DNA from: Adiantum capillus-veneris
Lineage: Eukaryota > Streptophyta > Polypodiopsida > Polypodiales > Pteridaceae
NCBI GenBank assembly: GCA_014529385.2
Contig: CM043952.1
Span: forward strand, 70,625,299-70,689,298
Length of the DNA: 64,000 nt
Reading direction: 5' to 3'
Shown here: positions 45,989 through 59,002 of the stretch, piece by piece
How the letters are laid out: the number at the start of each line of letters is the position of its first letter
How positions within the stretch are numbered: the first letter of the stretch is position 1
Position numbers and translations under genes: made by a program
Notes under the pieces: model-generated
What the model was told of the DNA's origin: nothing
The model's database searches: none
Seen by the model: only the letters and a program-made list of their open reading frames with translations

Positions 45989-48886
45989 TTGGCTACATTC
46001 TCTGGAGTCATGGCTACGAGTAGTGCTTCCGAAAGAGAAGAGTACTACATGACAAAGTTTGATGGTTCAAATTTTGTCATTTGGCGGCAATGTATGCAAG
46101 ATGTTTTGATCAACAAAGGCTTGATAGCACCCTTGCGTGCAAGAAGAGAGAATGCGTACACTAATGATGAGTGGGATGACTTGAATGAGCGTGCTATGGT
46201 GACCATTCCTCTACACCTTGGTGAATCCATTTACTTTGCCATAATGGATAAGACCAATGCCAAAGATTTGTGGGATTCTCTATGCCAGGCATGGGATGGT
46301 AACAATGCCTCGAACAAGGTTTTCTTGATGAAGAAATTGATGCACATGAACATGGAAGAAGGCAGTAATGTTAGTTCTCACTTGAACAAGTTCAACAACG
46401 CGTATTCATAGCTTACTTTAAAAGGTCTCAATTTTGATAATGAAATGAAGGCCATTTTTTTGCTGTGTTCACTACCATCGTCATGGGATACCTTCAACAC
46501 AGCCATAAGCAATCCTACACTAATGGCAAGCTAGTTTTCAGTGATGTTGCTAGTGTGTTGCTCACTGAGGAGATTTGACGTCAATCTCTTGATGCGAGTG
46601 GGCATGGCGACGCGTATGTGGCTAGTGGCAATCGTGACAAGCAAAGGCAGTGTGGTCATAGCCGCAGTCGTTCACAGGATCGCAAGCAAGGTCGTAGCAA
46701 GAGTCACGACAAAGACATGCAAAATGTTGAGTGTTACTACTACCATAAAAAGGGACACTTGAAGAAAGATTACCGCACAATGTAGCATGATAAGGGCAGA
46801 TAAAAAGCGAAGTTTGACAAATCTAAAAGCAACATGAAAATTGAAGAAATTAATGTGGTTGAGTCTTCAGTCATTGAGACAGTTTCTGACATGCCAAATT
46901 ATGTGCTGATTTTCAAATTGGATTTGAGTCTTGATGCATTGTTAGCTCTTGACGAGTGTTATGAAGAGAATTGGATTGTGGACTCAGGTGCTAGCTTCAC
47001 GTGAATCCTCACAAGGAGTGGTTTTCTACATACATTGCCACACATGGCACGGTGAAGCTAGGCAATTCTTATGAGCTTGATATAGGCGATGTGGCAGCAT
47101 CAAGCTTTCTATGCGTAATGGCACTGAGTTTATGCTGCATAATGTTAGACATGTACCCAAATTGACAAAGAGTTTGGATAGTTGGATTATTTGGGCTACA
47201 CTACCATATTTGCTCATGGTTCTTGGATTATCAAAGGGAAATATGGTCATGTGCTTAAAGGCTAGAAGTCTGGCTCATTGTACTCACTTTATGTCTCTTT
47301 TTGTGAAAGAGAATTCTATTCGTGTAGTCGAGCTGCCATCTACAAAGTTGTGGCATAGCCGGCTAGGTCATATGAGTCAAAAGGGAATGAAATTCTTGCA
47401 GTGTTTTGGTTATATGTTTGTGTTAGATTACTCTAACTTCTCTTTATGTGAGCATTGTATCTATGGAAAACAGACTAGGTTGACGTCAGTGCCTTTGGAC
47501 AAGGAGTTAGGGAGTCCTCTAGACTCGTTCATAGCGACTTGTGCGGACCTATGTCAGTCAAGTCTCTAGGGGGAGCGTTATACTTTCTAACATTCATAGA
47601 TGACTCTACTAGAAAGGTGTGGGTTTATCTCTTAAAGCAGAAGAGTGACGTCTTTAGTGTCTTTCAAAAGTTCTTAGCATTGGTAGAGAATCAGTTGGGT
47701 AGAAAGCTTAAAGCTTTGCGCAGTGACAATGGAGGCGAGTACATCCTATGAGTTCAAGGACTTTTGCAATAAACAAGGCAGTAGAAGACAATTTACCATG
47801 CCTTACAGACCCACCCAAAATGGTGTGACTAAGAGAATGAATAGAACCATTCAAGAACGGGTCACTTCTATGTTGTCTATGGCCAACTTACCTCAAGAAT
47901 TTTGGGGAGAAGTTGTTACGATGGCTGCTTATTTGATCAATTGATCACCTAGTACACCATTATAGTACAAGGTTCCTCAAGAGATGTGGACGGGAAAAGA
48001 GCCCAATTATGACAGATTATGTGTATTTGGGTGTGAGGCATTCTCACATGTGCCAAAAGCACTTAGACAAACAATGGACCCCATATCACACAAGTGCATC
48101 TTCATTGGATATGGTGTAGACGGAGAGATGGGATATCGTCTCTGGCACCCGACATCTAAGAAGGTTATACATAGCTCACAGGTGATATTCAACGAGTCTA
48201 AGATGCATAAAAAGCCAGTGAAAGACATTGAGTATCGCAGATTACGGTTTGAGGATGTTGCCTCACTACCTGTTACACAAAATGTTGGGCGTGCTAGTGA
48301 TGCACCTTCCACTAGTACATACACACATGTTACTTCAGAGAGCAATCAGGCACTTCAGAGATCTACTAATACATCTTGTGCACCTGAGCGTTTTGAGCCA
48401 AGATCAGACTACTTGCTAATCACTGATTGTAGTGAACCCACTTGCTACAAAGAGGCCATTCAAATGGACGATATTGTGAAGTGGGAAGAGGCTATGCAAT
48501 CTGAGTATAGCTCAATTTAGCGAATGAAACTTGGGGATTGACAGAGTTACCTATGGGTAAACATGCATTGACATGCAAATGGGTGTACAAGAAGAAGTAT
48601 ATCATAGATGATCCCGAGCCTAAGTATAAGGTAGATTGGTTGCGAAAGGGTTCAAGCAAACGGAAGGCATGGATTTCAATGAAATCTTTTCTTCAGTGGT
48701 CAAGATGACTACATTGCATCTTGTGCTTGGTCTACTATCCATCAAGGACTTGGAATTGGTCCAAATGGATGTGAAGACAACGTTTCTTCATGGGGATTTG
48801 AAGAGTATGTCCACGTGAAATAGCCAAAAGGTTTTGCGACAAATCCTGAGAAACCAGCACGGGCAGAACTGGTGTGTAGACTCAAA
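45989..48886 (+). mobile_element. Copia-1 gag, protease, integrase and reverse transcriptase start
   Basis: The gag opening (YYMTKFDGSNFVIWRQCMQD) is near 46040-46105 and UBN2-type gag blocks run to about 46410. A zinc-knuckle-like CYYYHKKGHLKKD lies near 46730, an aspartic protease DSGAS near 46980, integrase with a CHH-type zinc region near 47340-47460 and the core near 47540-47950, and the reverse transcriptase opening (VAKGFKQTEGMDFNEIFSSV) near 48640-48700. Gypsy-2 begins at 48887. This part is broken. Confidence 0.8.
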
Positions 48887-49056
48887 TGTCAAGACAAGGG
48901 TCCTGTACCCTAAGAACTAGGTTAGTCATGGACTACGGCCAAGGGTCGGGCTAGGCAGTGTGGACAGGGGATCCGTCTAGGGCAAGGGGCTAGGAGCCCG
49001 CCTATATAAAGGGAGGTTGGGAGGAGGATCCTAGAGTCTAGCTCCTAGTTCTTACA
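48887..49056 (+). repeat. Gypsy-2 5' LTR (170 bp)
   Basis: A short LTR with a good TATA element (CTATATAAAGG, 49002-49012) about 45 bp before its end, followed by the primer site at 49058. Confidence 0.95.
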
Positions 49057-49070
49057 CTGGTATCAGAGCC

Positions 49071-49880
49071 TAGAAGTCTCTTCCACTCTCTCTCTAGGCG
49101 TCGTCTCTTTAGGTCCCTAAAAGCAGGCTCCTTGGGTGAGAACCGTTGCTTTTTGGGCCCTTTTCCGTTTTTAGCCGGTTTACTTGCCAAATCGGGCAGA
49201 CCTTCCTGTTTTGGACGCGAGGCTATGGTGCATGAAAATCGGAGCTCTTGGGCTTGGAAGGGGCGCCATGGGGAGATAGAAGGTTGCGCCAGCACCTCTT
49301 GGACATAGCCGGCCTCGGTATTCCCCGCCATCAACATCTCTCTGCTCGCAGGAGGCAGCGCGCTGCCTGTGAGCTTTGGCTTCAATAAACCACGCCATAT
49401 TCACATTGGTGAGGAACTTTGGCCATAAAACTTAAGCTTTGGCCACTACAAGCGGCCCTTCCCACATGCAAGGCAGCGCCTTCATGTGCCGGCAAGCCTC
49501 CGATGAAGCAAGCCCGAGAAACTCAAGCAAGAAAAACTCACATCGACTCTCCCAAGGTTGGACTACGCTTCGTAACTGCAAAAGATTACAGCACCTGCCG
49601 TTTTCTTTTTTTTAGCAACGACTTCAAGAGGTCGTTCAAGCGACGACTTCAAAGCAACATACAGAGTCGACCATACACGGTAAAGCTTCAACCATACACG
49701 GTGCGGAGTTCACTTTCAATTATGCTTTGACTCAAAGATAATGCTTCAACCATATATGGGGCGGAGTTCGATTACGTGCTATGACGATTCACTGCTACGA
49801 CCTGGAGTTAGCTATACTTTGCAAGTGCTACCAACATCAGGTATTTTTTCTGAGTACTTCTTACACTGCACTGTGTAGCC
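49071..49880 (+). other. Gypsy-2 leader
   Basis: About 800 bp lie between the primer site and the gag ATG at 49881. It has no long protein-like frame and holds two copies of a CAACCATA(C/T)A(C/T)GG(T/G)GCGGAGTTC motif (about 49688-49712 and 49747-49771). Confidence 0.6.
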
Positions 49881-50985
49881 ATGGATTCGGATATCAACAT
49901 GACATTCGATTTTGAGCAAAGTACTCCCGATCCTTCCAAGGACAGCTCGCGGCCGGATACTCTCAAGGAGAGTACCCGGGACGCTACGGCAGGAGAAGAT
50001 ACTTATGAATTGCTCGATATTCAGGAATTTCGTGCACTTCAAACAGGCATGACAGTCATGGATGAAAATTTTAAGGCTTTAAATGAAAATGTTACTAAAC
50101 TTTCCACTTTAGTCATTCAATTGATGCAACAGCAGACTAAGAGTCCGGCTGACACCCACATGCATGAGCACGTTGGAACACAAGGGCAAGGCCCAATTAA
50201 TGAAACACTGCATACTCTCACTGCCAAAGAGGTAGATGATTTGTTGAAGAATTTCAAACCACCAGTTTTCAAAGGCGAAGGCCGGGACTGCAATAAGGAT
50301 GCAGTGAACATCTTTCTCAATAAATGGGATGGAATTCACGCCTTACGGCGAACTCCGGATGCAGTAAGAGCTCTACAAACGAGCTTAACCCTGGAAGGCA
50401 AGGCCTACAAATGGTGGATGTCTCTCAAGGAGAAGAACATCATACCACAGAGTTGGAAAGCCTTTGAATCAATGTTTAGCAAGGAATTTTTGCCTACAAA
50501 CGAGGCCGATCGGAATTGGACCGCTTGGGACACGTGTTCCATGAGCCAATTTCCATCACTCCTTGAATATATCTCTCACTATAGGGACATCATCCTCAAG
50601 TTGGAAGGATTGGATACCTTTCAACAAGTACGAGGGTTCATACGAGGTCTGACTCCAGAACTTAAGAAGTATGTCAAATCTCAGGACCCTAAAACACTTG
50701 AGGAAGCCATAGTGAAATCACATATTCATGATGACCCTGATGATAAGAAAACACATAACAGTAACGTGCCTGCTAGTACACATAGTAACACATGCACTCA
50801 GTACGGGCACAATAAAAGAAAATTTGCTAATTCAGATGCATCTAAAAAACCCAAGGGGTCCAGGGGTCCTCTCTCCCCTGAGGATTTTGATAAGGCCAAG
50901 AAAGAGAAGCTATGTTTTCAATGATTAGGAAGAGGCCATGGCAAAAAGGATTGTCCCAAGGGGAAATCTGTTGCCCAGGGGAAGG
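49881..50985 (+). mobile_element. Gypsy-2 gag
   Basis: It starts at ATG 49881 with an acidic, Ser/Thr-rich N-terminus. The gag capsid block runs from about 50250 to 50720, with KGEGRDCNKDAVNIFLNKW, then YKWWMSL, then LLEYISHYRDIILKLEG. A zinc-knuckle-type region follows near 50910-50960. It packages the RNA in relatives. It is broken near its end. Confidence 0.8.
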
Positions 50986-50993
50986 AGAAAGCA

Positions 50994-53900
50994 GTGCACA
51001 TGGTGCAACTACTGCCTCTCGAGTCTTCCTCCAAGATCTCTACAATGGAAGTAACACACACTGAGGTGGTGCATGAATGCTGTCTCACAGCTTCCATGTG
51101 GCAACAGACCTTTGGACCACATGAGTTAGTACGTATGCACGGATATCTGCAAGGGCACAAGGTGCGCATCTTGGTAGATGACGGTGCTACGCACAATTTC
51201 ATCAATTATGGATTGGTGAAAAAACTCAAACTGCTTCAAACTCCGAGTACCCACCGCTACAAGGTAGCAATGATGAATGGACATGACAGTGAAGTATGGG
51301 ATACTCAATGTCGAGCTGTTCCATTGGAAGTACAAGGGTACTCTACCTGTTTGGATTTTCAAGTTATGAACGTGGAAAGGGCTGATGTGGTTCTTGGTAG
51401 GGAGTGGTTGCATAGCCTAGGACCATCACTGAAGCATAGCTATGAGAACAACAGTTTGATGTTCGATTCCCATGGCACACATGTGTTGTTGTTAGGAGAA
51501 AAGGATATACCATCATCACCACTGATTTGTACTGCCGAGCTTGTGCAGCTCGTTTCTGATAATGAAATAGAACAGGTTTTTTTGTGTTACTCACTGTCTC
51601 ATTTTCTTTCTAACATTGAGTCTGTTGAACATTCCTCAACGCCGCATGCTTCTCTCTCCTTTGTTCCACCAATTTCTAGTTCTACACAAGAAAATATTGC
51701 TAACCAGTTACAAAAATTGTTAAAGGAATTTAAAGATGTTTTTCCTGATGATTTGCCATCAGGTTTACCACCGACACGCTCAGTGCAACATGGCATTGAC
51801 GTGGCTGCAGGTTGTAAATCTGTTAGTAAAGCACCTTACCGTATGAGTTACTCAGAGGCTGCTGAGGTGGAATGTCAGCTTGCTGACTACCTTAGCAGAG
51901 GGTTTATACAACCCAATTCTTCACCATGGGCTTCGCCTATACTCTTGGTGAAGAAAAAGGACGGCAGTATGCGCATGTGCGTAGACTACCGGGGCTTAAA
52001 TGCGGTTACAGTTAAGAACAAATACCCATTGCCAAGGGTCGATGAGTTATTTGATAAGCTAACTCATAAACGAATTTTTTCAAAAATTGACTTGCGGTCA
52101 GGATATCACCAAGTCCGTATTCGGCTTGTTGATATACCTAAGACGGCATTCCGAACACGGTTTGGACATTACGAGTTTTTGGTGATGCCTTTGGGTTAAC
52201 CAATGCGCCCGCAACATTCATGACACTTATGGATCGTGTCTTGAAACCATAGTTGGGCAAATTTGTCATTACGTTCCTCGATGACATTTTAGTTTATAGT
52301 GCTTTTGAAGAAGAGCACTTACAACATCTCAGGCAGGTGTTTGAGTTGTTACGTGCAAACAAGTTATATGCCAAGGAATCTAAATGTGATTTTCTCAAGG
52401 AAGAAATTCATCATTTAGGGCATGTCATTTCAGCTAATGGCCTATACATGGATCAATCCAAAGTGGATACCATCCGGAAATGGCCACCTCCTAAAAATCT
52501 GGAAGAATTACATATCTTTTAGGCTTCGTAGGTTTTTACCGAAGGTTCGTTAAAAACTATGCTCACCTTGCTGTACCTATGACGGACCAACTAAAAGACA
52601 AAGGTAAGGCTTTTCAGCGGGGTTCCGCTCAACAGCAGAGTTTTGAAACACTCAAAGATGCATTAGCTACAGCTCCTATACTGGCTATTGTAGATCCTTT
52701 AAAACCATTCATTTTGGAAACGGATGCCAGTGACCGTGCTATTGGAGCAGTACTGTTACAAGACGGACGACCAATTGCATTTGAAAGTAAGAAGCTGGAT
52801 GCAGCTCAACAGAATTATTCTGCTTACGAATGCGAACTCTATGCAATAATGTCCGCCTTAAAGACATGGCGTCACTATTTGTATGGTGCTCAGTTCGAGA
52901 TTGTGTTTGACCATGAAAGTATCAAGTGGTTTACACAACAAACAGATTTAAAGGGTCGAAAAGCCAGGTGGGCCGAGATCCTTCAGGAATATGACGCCAA
53001 GTTAAGGTATCGCAAAGGCCGATACAATATAGTGGCAGACGCTCTCAGTCGAATGCCAGAGATCAATTTTCTCTTGTTCCCGGAACTTCGTAGTGAATTT
53101 TTAGAATCTCTCAAGGGCAAATTTGAGCAAGATGACACATATTCCAAAGTGTGGAGCCATGTTCAAAAGAGGGATCCTTCTCACTCCAATGCAGGTAGTG
53201 CACAGTTAACCTCCACACCTAGTTCTCCTTTATCAAGTGATGAACTACAGCGATGGAAGCATTTTACCATCGACAATGGGTACCTACTCCACAAGGGGAG
53301 AGTTTGTATACCGACGGACACAGACATTCGGCGCCAAATTCTGTATGAATGTCATGATAGTCCAAGTGCAGGGCACCCAGGGATTCGAAAAACTTATTCT
53401 CTCGTACGACGACAGTTTTACTGGCCAGGTCTACATGGCTTTGTTCAAGCTTATGTCTTGCATTGCCAAAAATGTCAAGTTAACAAAGCAGAGCGCCTGA
53501 AAGCAGGAGGACTCTTACATCCTTTGGAAATTCCCAATGGAAAATGGGAAAGTATCTCCATGGATTTTATAGTAGGATTACCAACCACTATACGAGTTCA
53601 TGACTCAGTATGGGTGGTCGTAGACAGGTTGACTAAACTCTGTAAGTTTATTCTGACCAAATCAATGGTTAAGACACCGGAACTAGCAAGATTATTTGTG
53701 GACAATCTATACAAATTGTATGGGTTTCCAAGTAATATTGTTAGTGGCCGTGACCCAAAGTTTAACAGCCACTTTTGGAGAGCGGTATTTAAACGATTGG
53801 GTACACAACTCAACCTCAGTACAGCTGACCATCCAGAAACAGATGGTCAAACGGAATGGGTTAACCAGGTGCTAGAGGATATGCTAAGAGCATACGTCAG

Positions 53901-54051
53901 CAAAAAACAGACAGACTGGGAAGAATACTTACCTATTCTCGAGTTTGCCTACAATAGTTCTAAGCATGTCACAACAGGCTTCAGTCCTTCCATGCTCATG
54001 TACGGGTTTCAACCAAGGTCACCAATTACGGTGGGGTTGGCAACCGAAAAA
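50994..54051 (+). mobile_element. Gypsy-2 protease, reverse transcriptase, RNase H and integrase core
   Basis: The protease block [10 protein letters not shown] is near 51174-51203. Reverse transcriptase has [18 protein letters not shown] near 51955-52010, [14 protein letters not shown] near 52080-52125 and FLDDILVYS near 52270-52300. RNase H spans about 52690-53050 (ETDASDRAIGAVL; end RYNIVADALSR). The integrase zinc-binding segment is near 53340-53480 (H..H and CHDSPSAGHPG / HCQKCQ) and its core at about 53540-54000 (SMDFIVGLP, SGRDPKF, HPETDGQTE). Copia-2 begins at 54052. It has a few breaks. Confidence 0.88.
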
Positions 54052-54278
54052 TGTTACCATATACATGTGGTAGTGATGTGTGTGAACACACTAGGACCGC
54101 CGGGGCATTTTTTCCCTCTTTAGGAGGTTTTTTCCCCCGTGCATTGTATATACGCCCATCACTCTAGGGCTATCTATCTTTCCATTGCACACTAAGTAAC
54201 ACACTCTCTATTGTGTGCCTTGAGCTTCCTTCGTCTTCTCCAAGCTGTGTGTGTTTCTCTGCAACCCTAATTCTAACA
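54052..54278 (+). repeat. Copia-2 5' LTR (227 bp)
   Basis: TG to CA, with a TATA-like TGTATATACG at about 54146-54155 and an initiator-Met-type primer site two bases beyond the end. Both LTR copies carry the palindrome-like TGTGTGTGAACACAC. Confidence 0.96.
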
Positions 54279-54640
54279 ATTGGTATCAGAGCAGGTCACG
54301 TCCTCCCGGGCTTAGTCGCCAGCTGCTCCAGCACACGCCTGCTCACTTTCTCCGATTTCAGTGAGCTTTGGCAAGCGTTCGCAGGTCGAAAAATATTTTG
54401 GGTGAGCTCAAAGAGCTCGGTCTGCTCAGAATTTTGATTTGGGCTCATTTCGGCCTCCGTTTCCACTACGGGCAGTACTGCACAGGTTATTTCGTCATTT
54501 TGTGCAGATTTTTTGTCAGTGCCGTTTTCTGCATAACAGGTGCCTTATAGTCTTCTACGGTTTGTGCTATATAGCACAAGTTGTTCCGGCTCCATTTCTC
54601 CTATTTTCGGGCAGTTTTCACATCAGGTGCAGCATTTACC

Positions 54641-57600
54641 ATGGCTGACAACAACAACACAGATGTGTTCAAGATGTTTGCTGCTGAGGACAGGTTGGAT
54701 GGGGACAACTACCCTATGTGGGCTTATATGATGCAACACGTTCTTGTGTCAAAAGGTGTCTGGAACATTGTGCAGGGCATTGATGTACGTCCTGGTTCTG
54801 AAGATGTAGGCGATATTGAGGATGTTGCAGGTCTTGCTGCAAGGATTGCAGCTGTTAGAGTTGTTTTGCCTACAGCAGAACAAGCTCGTTGGGATGTTAA
54901 GGATGCACAGGATCAAGCATTGATTGCGTTGTCTGTGAAGCGCACCATTATTCCTCACATCCGTTCAGCAAAATCTGCAAAACAGGCTTGGGATATTCTA
55001 GCAGGTCTTTATGCAAGCCGCAATGAGGCTAAAATTGCTTTGCTGCGTAAAGAGCTAGAGTCGAAGATTATGCATGAGGAAGATGATATGGACACTTTCC
55101 TTGCTAGTGTCAAGGATATCAATGAGCAACTCATTTCTGCAGGTGAAGTCATTTCTGACAGTTCCCTTGTGCAGACTGTTCTTGAGGCCTTACCAGATTC
55201 CTACCAGACTTTTGCTAGTACTTGGAGACTGATGACCCAAGGAAATCCTGAAGTTGTCAAGTTTGATGCATTATGCACATTGCTGTTGCAAGAGTCACTT
55301 TCTAGAAAAAACAGGACTAGGCAGCGTGCAGTTGAACAGGCTTTTATTGCTTCTCAAAGAAAGGGTGGTAACAGTAATGCAGCCACTTCTTATGGTTCTG
55401 CTGCGAGTGGCAAAAATTCTGTTCCTAATGCTTCTGCTGGCAGCACTTCGTCTGGCAATTCTGGTGATAAGGGCAAAAAGAAGATGCATTGCCATTATTG
55501 TAAAGCCAATGATCACTTGATCAAGTCGTGTCCTAAGTTGAAGGCCAAAGAGGCTAAGAAGAAAGAGGGTGGTTCCACTGCAAATGCTGGTTCCACTACA
55601 AATGCAGCCATTGTTGAGTCTTCTGTGAAAGGAGATTGTGATGCTGATGTTGATGCAGAATGGGCTTTTAGCGCAGAGTGCACTTACAATCCTGCTGTCC
55701 ATGATGCATGCTTGTCAGTTGCTACAGATTCACATGTGTGGTATTTCGACAGTGGTGCTACAAAGCACATTACCTCACATCGTGAATTGTTTACCTCTCT
55801 CGAGTCTGTCCCTCATGGGAATTCAGTCACTTGTGCCAACAACGCCTCTTATCCAGTTCAGGGAGTTGGAAAGATTGTGCTCACTGCTGCTAATGGCAGT
55901 TCCTTCACACTTGTTGATGCACTTTATGTACCTGGGATCAAGAAGAATCTCTTGTCTGTATCCGCACTTGCTAGACTTGGACTTGTAGTCAAATTTGTGG
56001 ATGACAGATGTACAGTTCATGATCTCAGTTTTGGTGATGAAATTGTTGCATCTGGGCTTTTGTGCCGTGGGCTGTATAAGCTCACTTTGTATGACAAGTG
56101 TGGACAAAATTTTGCAAATGCTGTTGTAGATTCAAGGGCTATTTCAGATGCAAAACTTTGGCATGCACGTTTTGGTCATCTGAATTTTGCCAGTTTGCTG
56201 CGTTTGCAGAAATCTGATATGGTTGCTTCTTTGCCGCCTCTTGAAGCACCTATCAAACATGTTTGTGAAGGCTGTATTCTGGGTAAAATGCAGCGTTCTA
56301 AGTTTCCAAAGGATGGTTCAGTTAGGGCCACATGCAGGTTGCAGCTTGTGCATAGTGACGTTTGTGGGCCCATGCAAACTCCGTCCTTGGGCAATTACCT
56401 GTACTTCGTGACTTTCATTGATGATTACTCCAGGCATGCATGGGTATTTCCGCTTAAAGCGAAGTTCGAAGTTTTTATGTGCTTCAAACAATTTTTGGCT
56501 ATGGCTGAAAATGTCTCAAAATGTACTATGGGCACCCTCCGTTCCGATCGAGGGGGGGAGTATATGTCTCATGAATTTAATGCATTTCTGGCTAGTCGTG
56601 GGATAAAACACCAATGTACAGTGCCTTATACACCTCAGCAAAATGGTGTTGCTGAGAGGAAAAACAGGTCACTAACGGAAATGGCACGATGTATGGTCAA
56701 AAGTCAAGCTTTGCCGCATTCTTTTTGGCTTGAGGCCATCATGTGTGCCACTTATGTACTTAACAGGTGTCCTACGAAAGCTTTGCAGTCTATTACTCCA
56801 TATGAAGCATGGCATGATAGAAAACCTTCTATTGAGCACATGCGTGTTTTTGGCTGTTTGGCATATGCTTTGGTGCCACAAGTGCAGCGCAAAAAATTGG
56901 ATGATAAGGCTGTCAAATGTATTTTTGTTGGTTATAGTGCTGAAAGCAAAGGTTACAGGTTGTATCATCCGCAAACAAAACGTATTTTGGTTTCACGGGA
57001 TGTAGTGTTTGTGGAAGATTCTGTTCAACCCTTGCTGTCATGTACTAGAGACAGTAATGTAAGCTCACAGGACATTTATGACACTTTGTTGCCTCTTTTC
57101 AGTGGTGGAAATACGAATGTAAGTTCCAATGAGGCAAATGTACAGCCTATGGGGGTTTCTGAAAATGTTTTAGAACAGCCTATTACTGATGCAGATGTAC
57201 ATGATGTACTTGATGAGGAAAGGGCTGAAAATGAGCAGGCTAGAGGTATGCCAAAATGGCTGGTGCACACTTTGCGTGACAGTAAATTGGATGCACCTTT
57301 ATCTAGTCGTACTCGTTCAGGCTCTCGCCATGCATCTTATGCATCAGATTGTTATGCTTTGGCTGTGTCTAGTTTACATGATGTTGAGGAGCCTCTGTCT
57401 TTTGATGAAGCACAGAATTCAGAAAATTGGATTGCTGCCATGAAATCAGAATATGATGCACTTATAGAGAATGACACATGGACTTTATGTGATTTGCCTC
57501 CTGGCAAAAAGGCCATTGGTACGAAGTGGGTTTACAAGTTGAAACGCAAGCCGGATGGTGAGATCGATCGCCATAAGGCTCGACTTGTTGCAAAGGGTTA

Positions 57601-58927
57601 TGCACAACAAAAAGGCATAGATTATGAAGAGACTTTTGCTCCCACTTGTCGTATGACTACTGTGCGTTTTCTATGTGCATTGGCAGCTCATTTTGGTTGG
57701 GATGTACATCAATCAGACATTGTTACTGCTTTCTTGAATGGTGACATATTTGAGGAAGTTTATGTAACGCAGCCTCGCGGTTTTGTCATAAAAGGACAAG
57801 AGGACAAAGTGTGCAAATGTAAGAAGGCTTTGTATGGGTTGAAGCAATCTCCTCGTGCTTGGTATGAGAAAGCTGACACTCATTTGGTTAAACGAGGCTT
57901 TCGTAACAGTCCAACAGAAAGCACATTGTATGTAAAGCGTGAGGATGATGTATTTCTCATTGTGGTTCTTTATGTTGATGATTTGCTGATCACTGGACCA
58001 AATGAGAGACATATTGCTGAATTTAAGGCTGATTTGAATGCTACTTTCAAGATGAAAGATTTGGGGCTGTTGCATCATTACTTGGGTATACAGTTTAAGC
58101 AGTGTGATGGTGGTATTGCCTTGTGTCAGAAAAGTTACATAGAGACATTGCTATGTAAGTTTGGACTTGAGGATTGCAAACCTATTGCCACTCCCATGGA
58201 AACAGGTTTGAAGTTGAGTCTACATGATGCTGGCGATCCTGCTGATGTCACTCTTTACCAAACTGCTGTTGGCTGCCTCATTTATGTATGCAACACGAGG
58301 CCAGATATTCAGTTTGCAGTCTCGCAGGTCAGCAGATTTATGCATAGCCCAGGGTCTAAGCATTGGCAGGCTGTCAAGAGGATTTTCCGCTACCTTAGTG
58401 GCACTTTACATCTTGGCTTGTTTTATCCCAAGGGGGGATCATTGCCACCAGACTTACATGCTTTTTCGGACTCAGATTGGGCTGGTTGTTTTGACACGCG
58501 AGTGTCCACAAGTGGTTTTTGTTTCATGCTTGGCAGTTCATGTATATCATGGTTGAGCAAGAAGCAACCTACTGTGGCCACTTCGAGTTGTGAGGCTGAG
58601 TACAGGGCAGTCTTCACAGCTACGGTTGAGTGTGTATGGCTCAGACGCCTTATGGCTGACTTGGGTGTTGGACAGGACACTGCCAACACTATCTACACTG
58701 ACAGTCAGAGCGCATTGGCAGTTGCGAGGAACCCAGTTTTTCATGCTCGCACAAAGCACATTGAGGTGCATTACCACTATGTCAGGGAGAGGCTCTCAGC
58801 AGGAGAGATCAGCTTGGCTTATGTGCCAACACAGGACAACCTTGCAAATCTTTTCACAAAGGCATTGTCTCGTGAGAAGCTTGAAGCTTTCCGCAAAGCT
58901 TTGGGCTTACTCCCCTTTGTGGACTGA
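54641..58927 (+). CDS. Copia-2 Gag-Pol polyprotein (1,428 codons)
   Basis: The start is ATG 54641 (MADNNNTD), the first ATG in this frame after the primer site; the frame is also open further upstream. Residues 1-~270 are Copia gag (DRLDGDNYPMWAYMMQHVL near 20-40). A CCHC zinc knuckle, CHYCKANDHLIKSCP, is at ~283-297. The aspartic protease has DSGATKH at ~370. Integrase runs from about 505 to 830, with the zinc-binding HARFGH..C..C segment, then HSDVCGP near 570 and a core ending in the KGYRLYHPQTK block. Reverse transcriptase spans about 940-1190, with RHKARLVAKGYAQ near 975 and YVDDLL near 1111. RNase H is at about 1270-1428 (SDSDWAG, SSCEAEYRA, HIEVHYHYVRE). Copia order and one continuous frame are as in intact family members. 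Relatives cleave the product with the internal protease. Confidence 0.95.
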   Translation: MADNNNTDVFKMFAAEDRLDGDNYPMWAYMMQHVLVSKGVWNIVQGIDVRPGSEDVGDIEDVAGLAARIAAVRVVLPTAEQARWDVKDAQDQALIALSVKRTIIPHIRSAKSAKQAWDILAGLYASRNEAKIALLRKELESKIMHEEDDMDTFLASVKDINEQLISAGEVISDSSLVQTVLEALPDSYQTFASTWRLMTQGNPEVVKFDALCTLLLQESLSRKNRTRQRAVEQAFIASQRKGGNSNAATSYGSAASGKNSVPNASAGSTSSGNSGDKGKKKMHCHYCKANDHLIKSCPKLKAKEAKKKEGGSTANAGSTTNAAIVESSVKGDCDADVDAEWAFSAECTYNPAVHDACLSVATDSHVWYFDSGATKHITSHRELFTSLESVPHGNSVTCANNASYPVQGVGKIVLTAANGSSFTLVDALYVPGIKKNLLSVSALARLGLVVKFVDDRCTVHDLSFGDEIVASGLLCRGLYKLTLYDKCGQNFANAVVDSRAISDAKLWHARFGHLNFASLLRLQKSDMVASLPPLEAPIKHVCEGCILGKMQRSKFPKDGSVRATCRLQLVHSDVCGPMQTPSLGNYLYFVTFIDDYSRHAWVFPLKAKFEVFMCFKQFLAMAENVSKCTMGTLRSDRGGEYMSHEFNAFLASRGIKHQCTVPYTPQQNGVAERKNRSLTEMARCMVKSQALPHSFWLEAIMCATYVLNRCPTKALQSITPYEAWHDRKPSIEHMRVFGCLAYALVPQVQRKKLDDKAVKCIFVGYSAESKGYRLYHPQTKRILVSRDVVFVEDSVQPLLSCTRDSNVSSQDIYDTLLPLFSGGNTNVSSNEANVQPMGVSENVLEQPITDADVHDVLDEERAENEQARGMPKWLVHTLRDSKLDAPLSSRTRSGSRHASYASDCYALAVSSLHDVEEPLSFDEAQNSENWIAAMKSEYDALIENDTWTLCDLPPGKKAIGTKWVYKLKRKPDGEIDRHKARLVAKGYAQQKGIDYEETFAPTCRMTTVRFLCALAAHFGWDVHQSDIVTAFLNGDIFEEVYVTQPRGFVIKGQEDKVCKCKKALYGLKQSPRAWYEKADTHLVKRGFRNSPTESTLYVKREDDVFLIVVLYVDDLLITGPNERHIAEFKADLNATFKMKDLGLLHHYLGIQFKQCDGGIALCQKSYIETLLCKFGLEDCKPIATPMETGLKLSLHDAGDPADVTLYQTAVGCLIYVCNTRPDIQFAVSQVSRFMHSPGSKHWQAVKRIFRYLSGTLHLGLFYPKGGSLPPDLHAFSDSDWAGCFDTRVSTSGFCFMLGSSCISWLSKKQPTVATSSCEAEYRAVFTATVECVWLRRLMADLGVGQDTANTIYTDSQSALAVARNPVFHARTKHIEVHYHYVRERLSAGEISLAYVPTQDNLANLFTKALSREKLEAFRKALGLLPFVD

Positions 58928-59002
58928 TCCTGTCCTCAGGGCATGGCACTTCCCTTTACTCATGTGCCAGCTCTCGTTCACCGCATCACTCCAGGGGGGA
59001 TT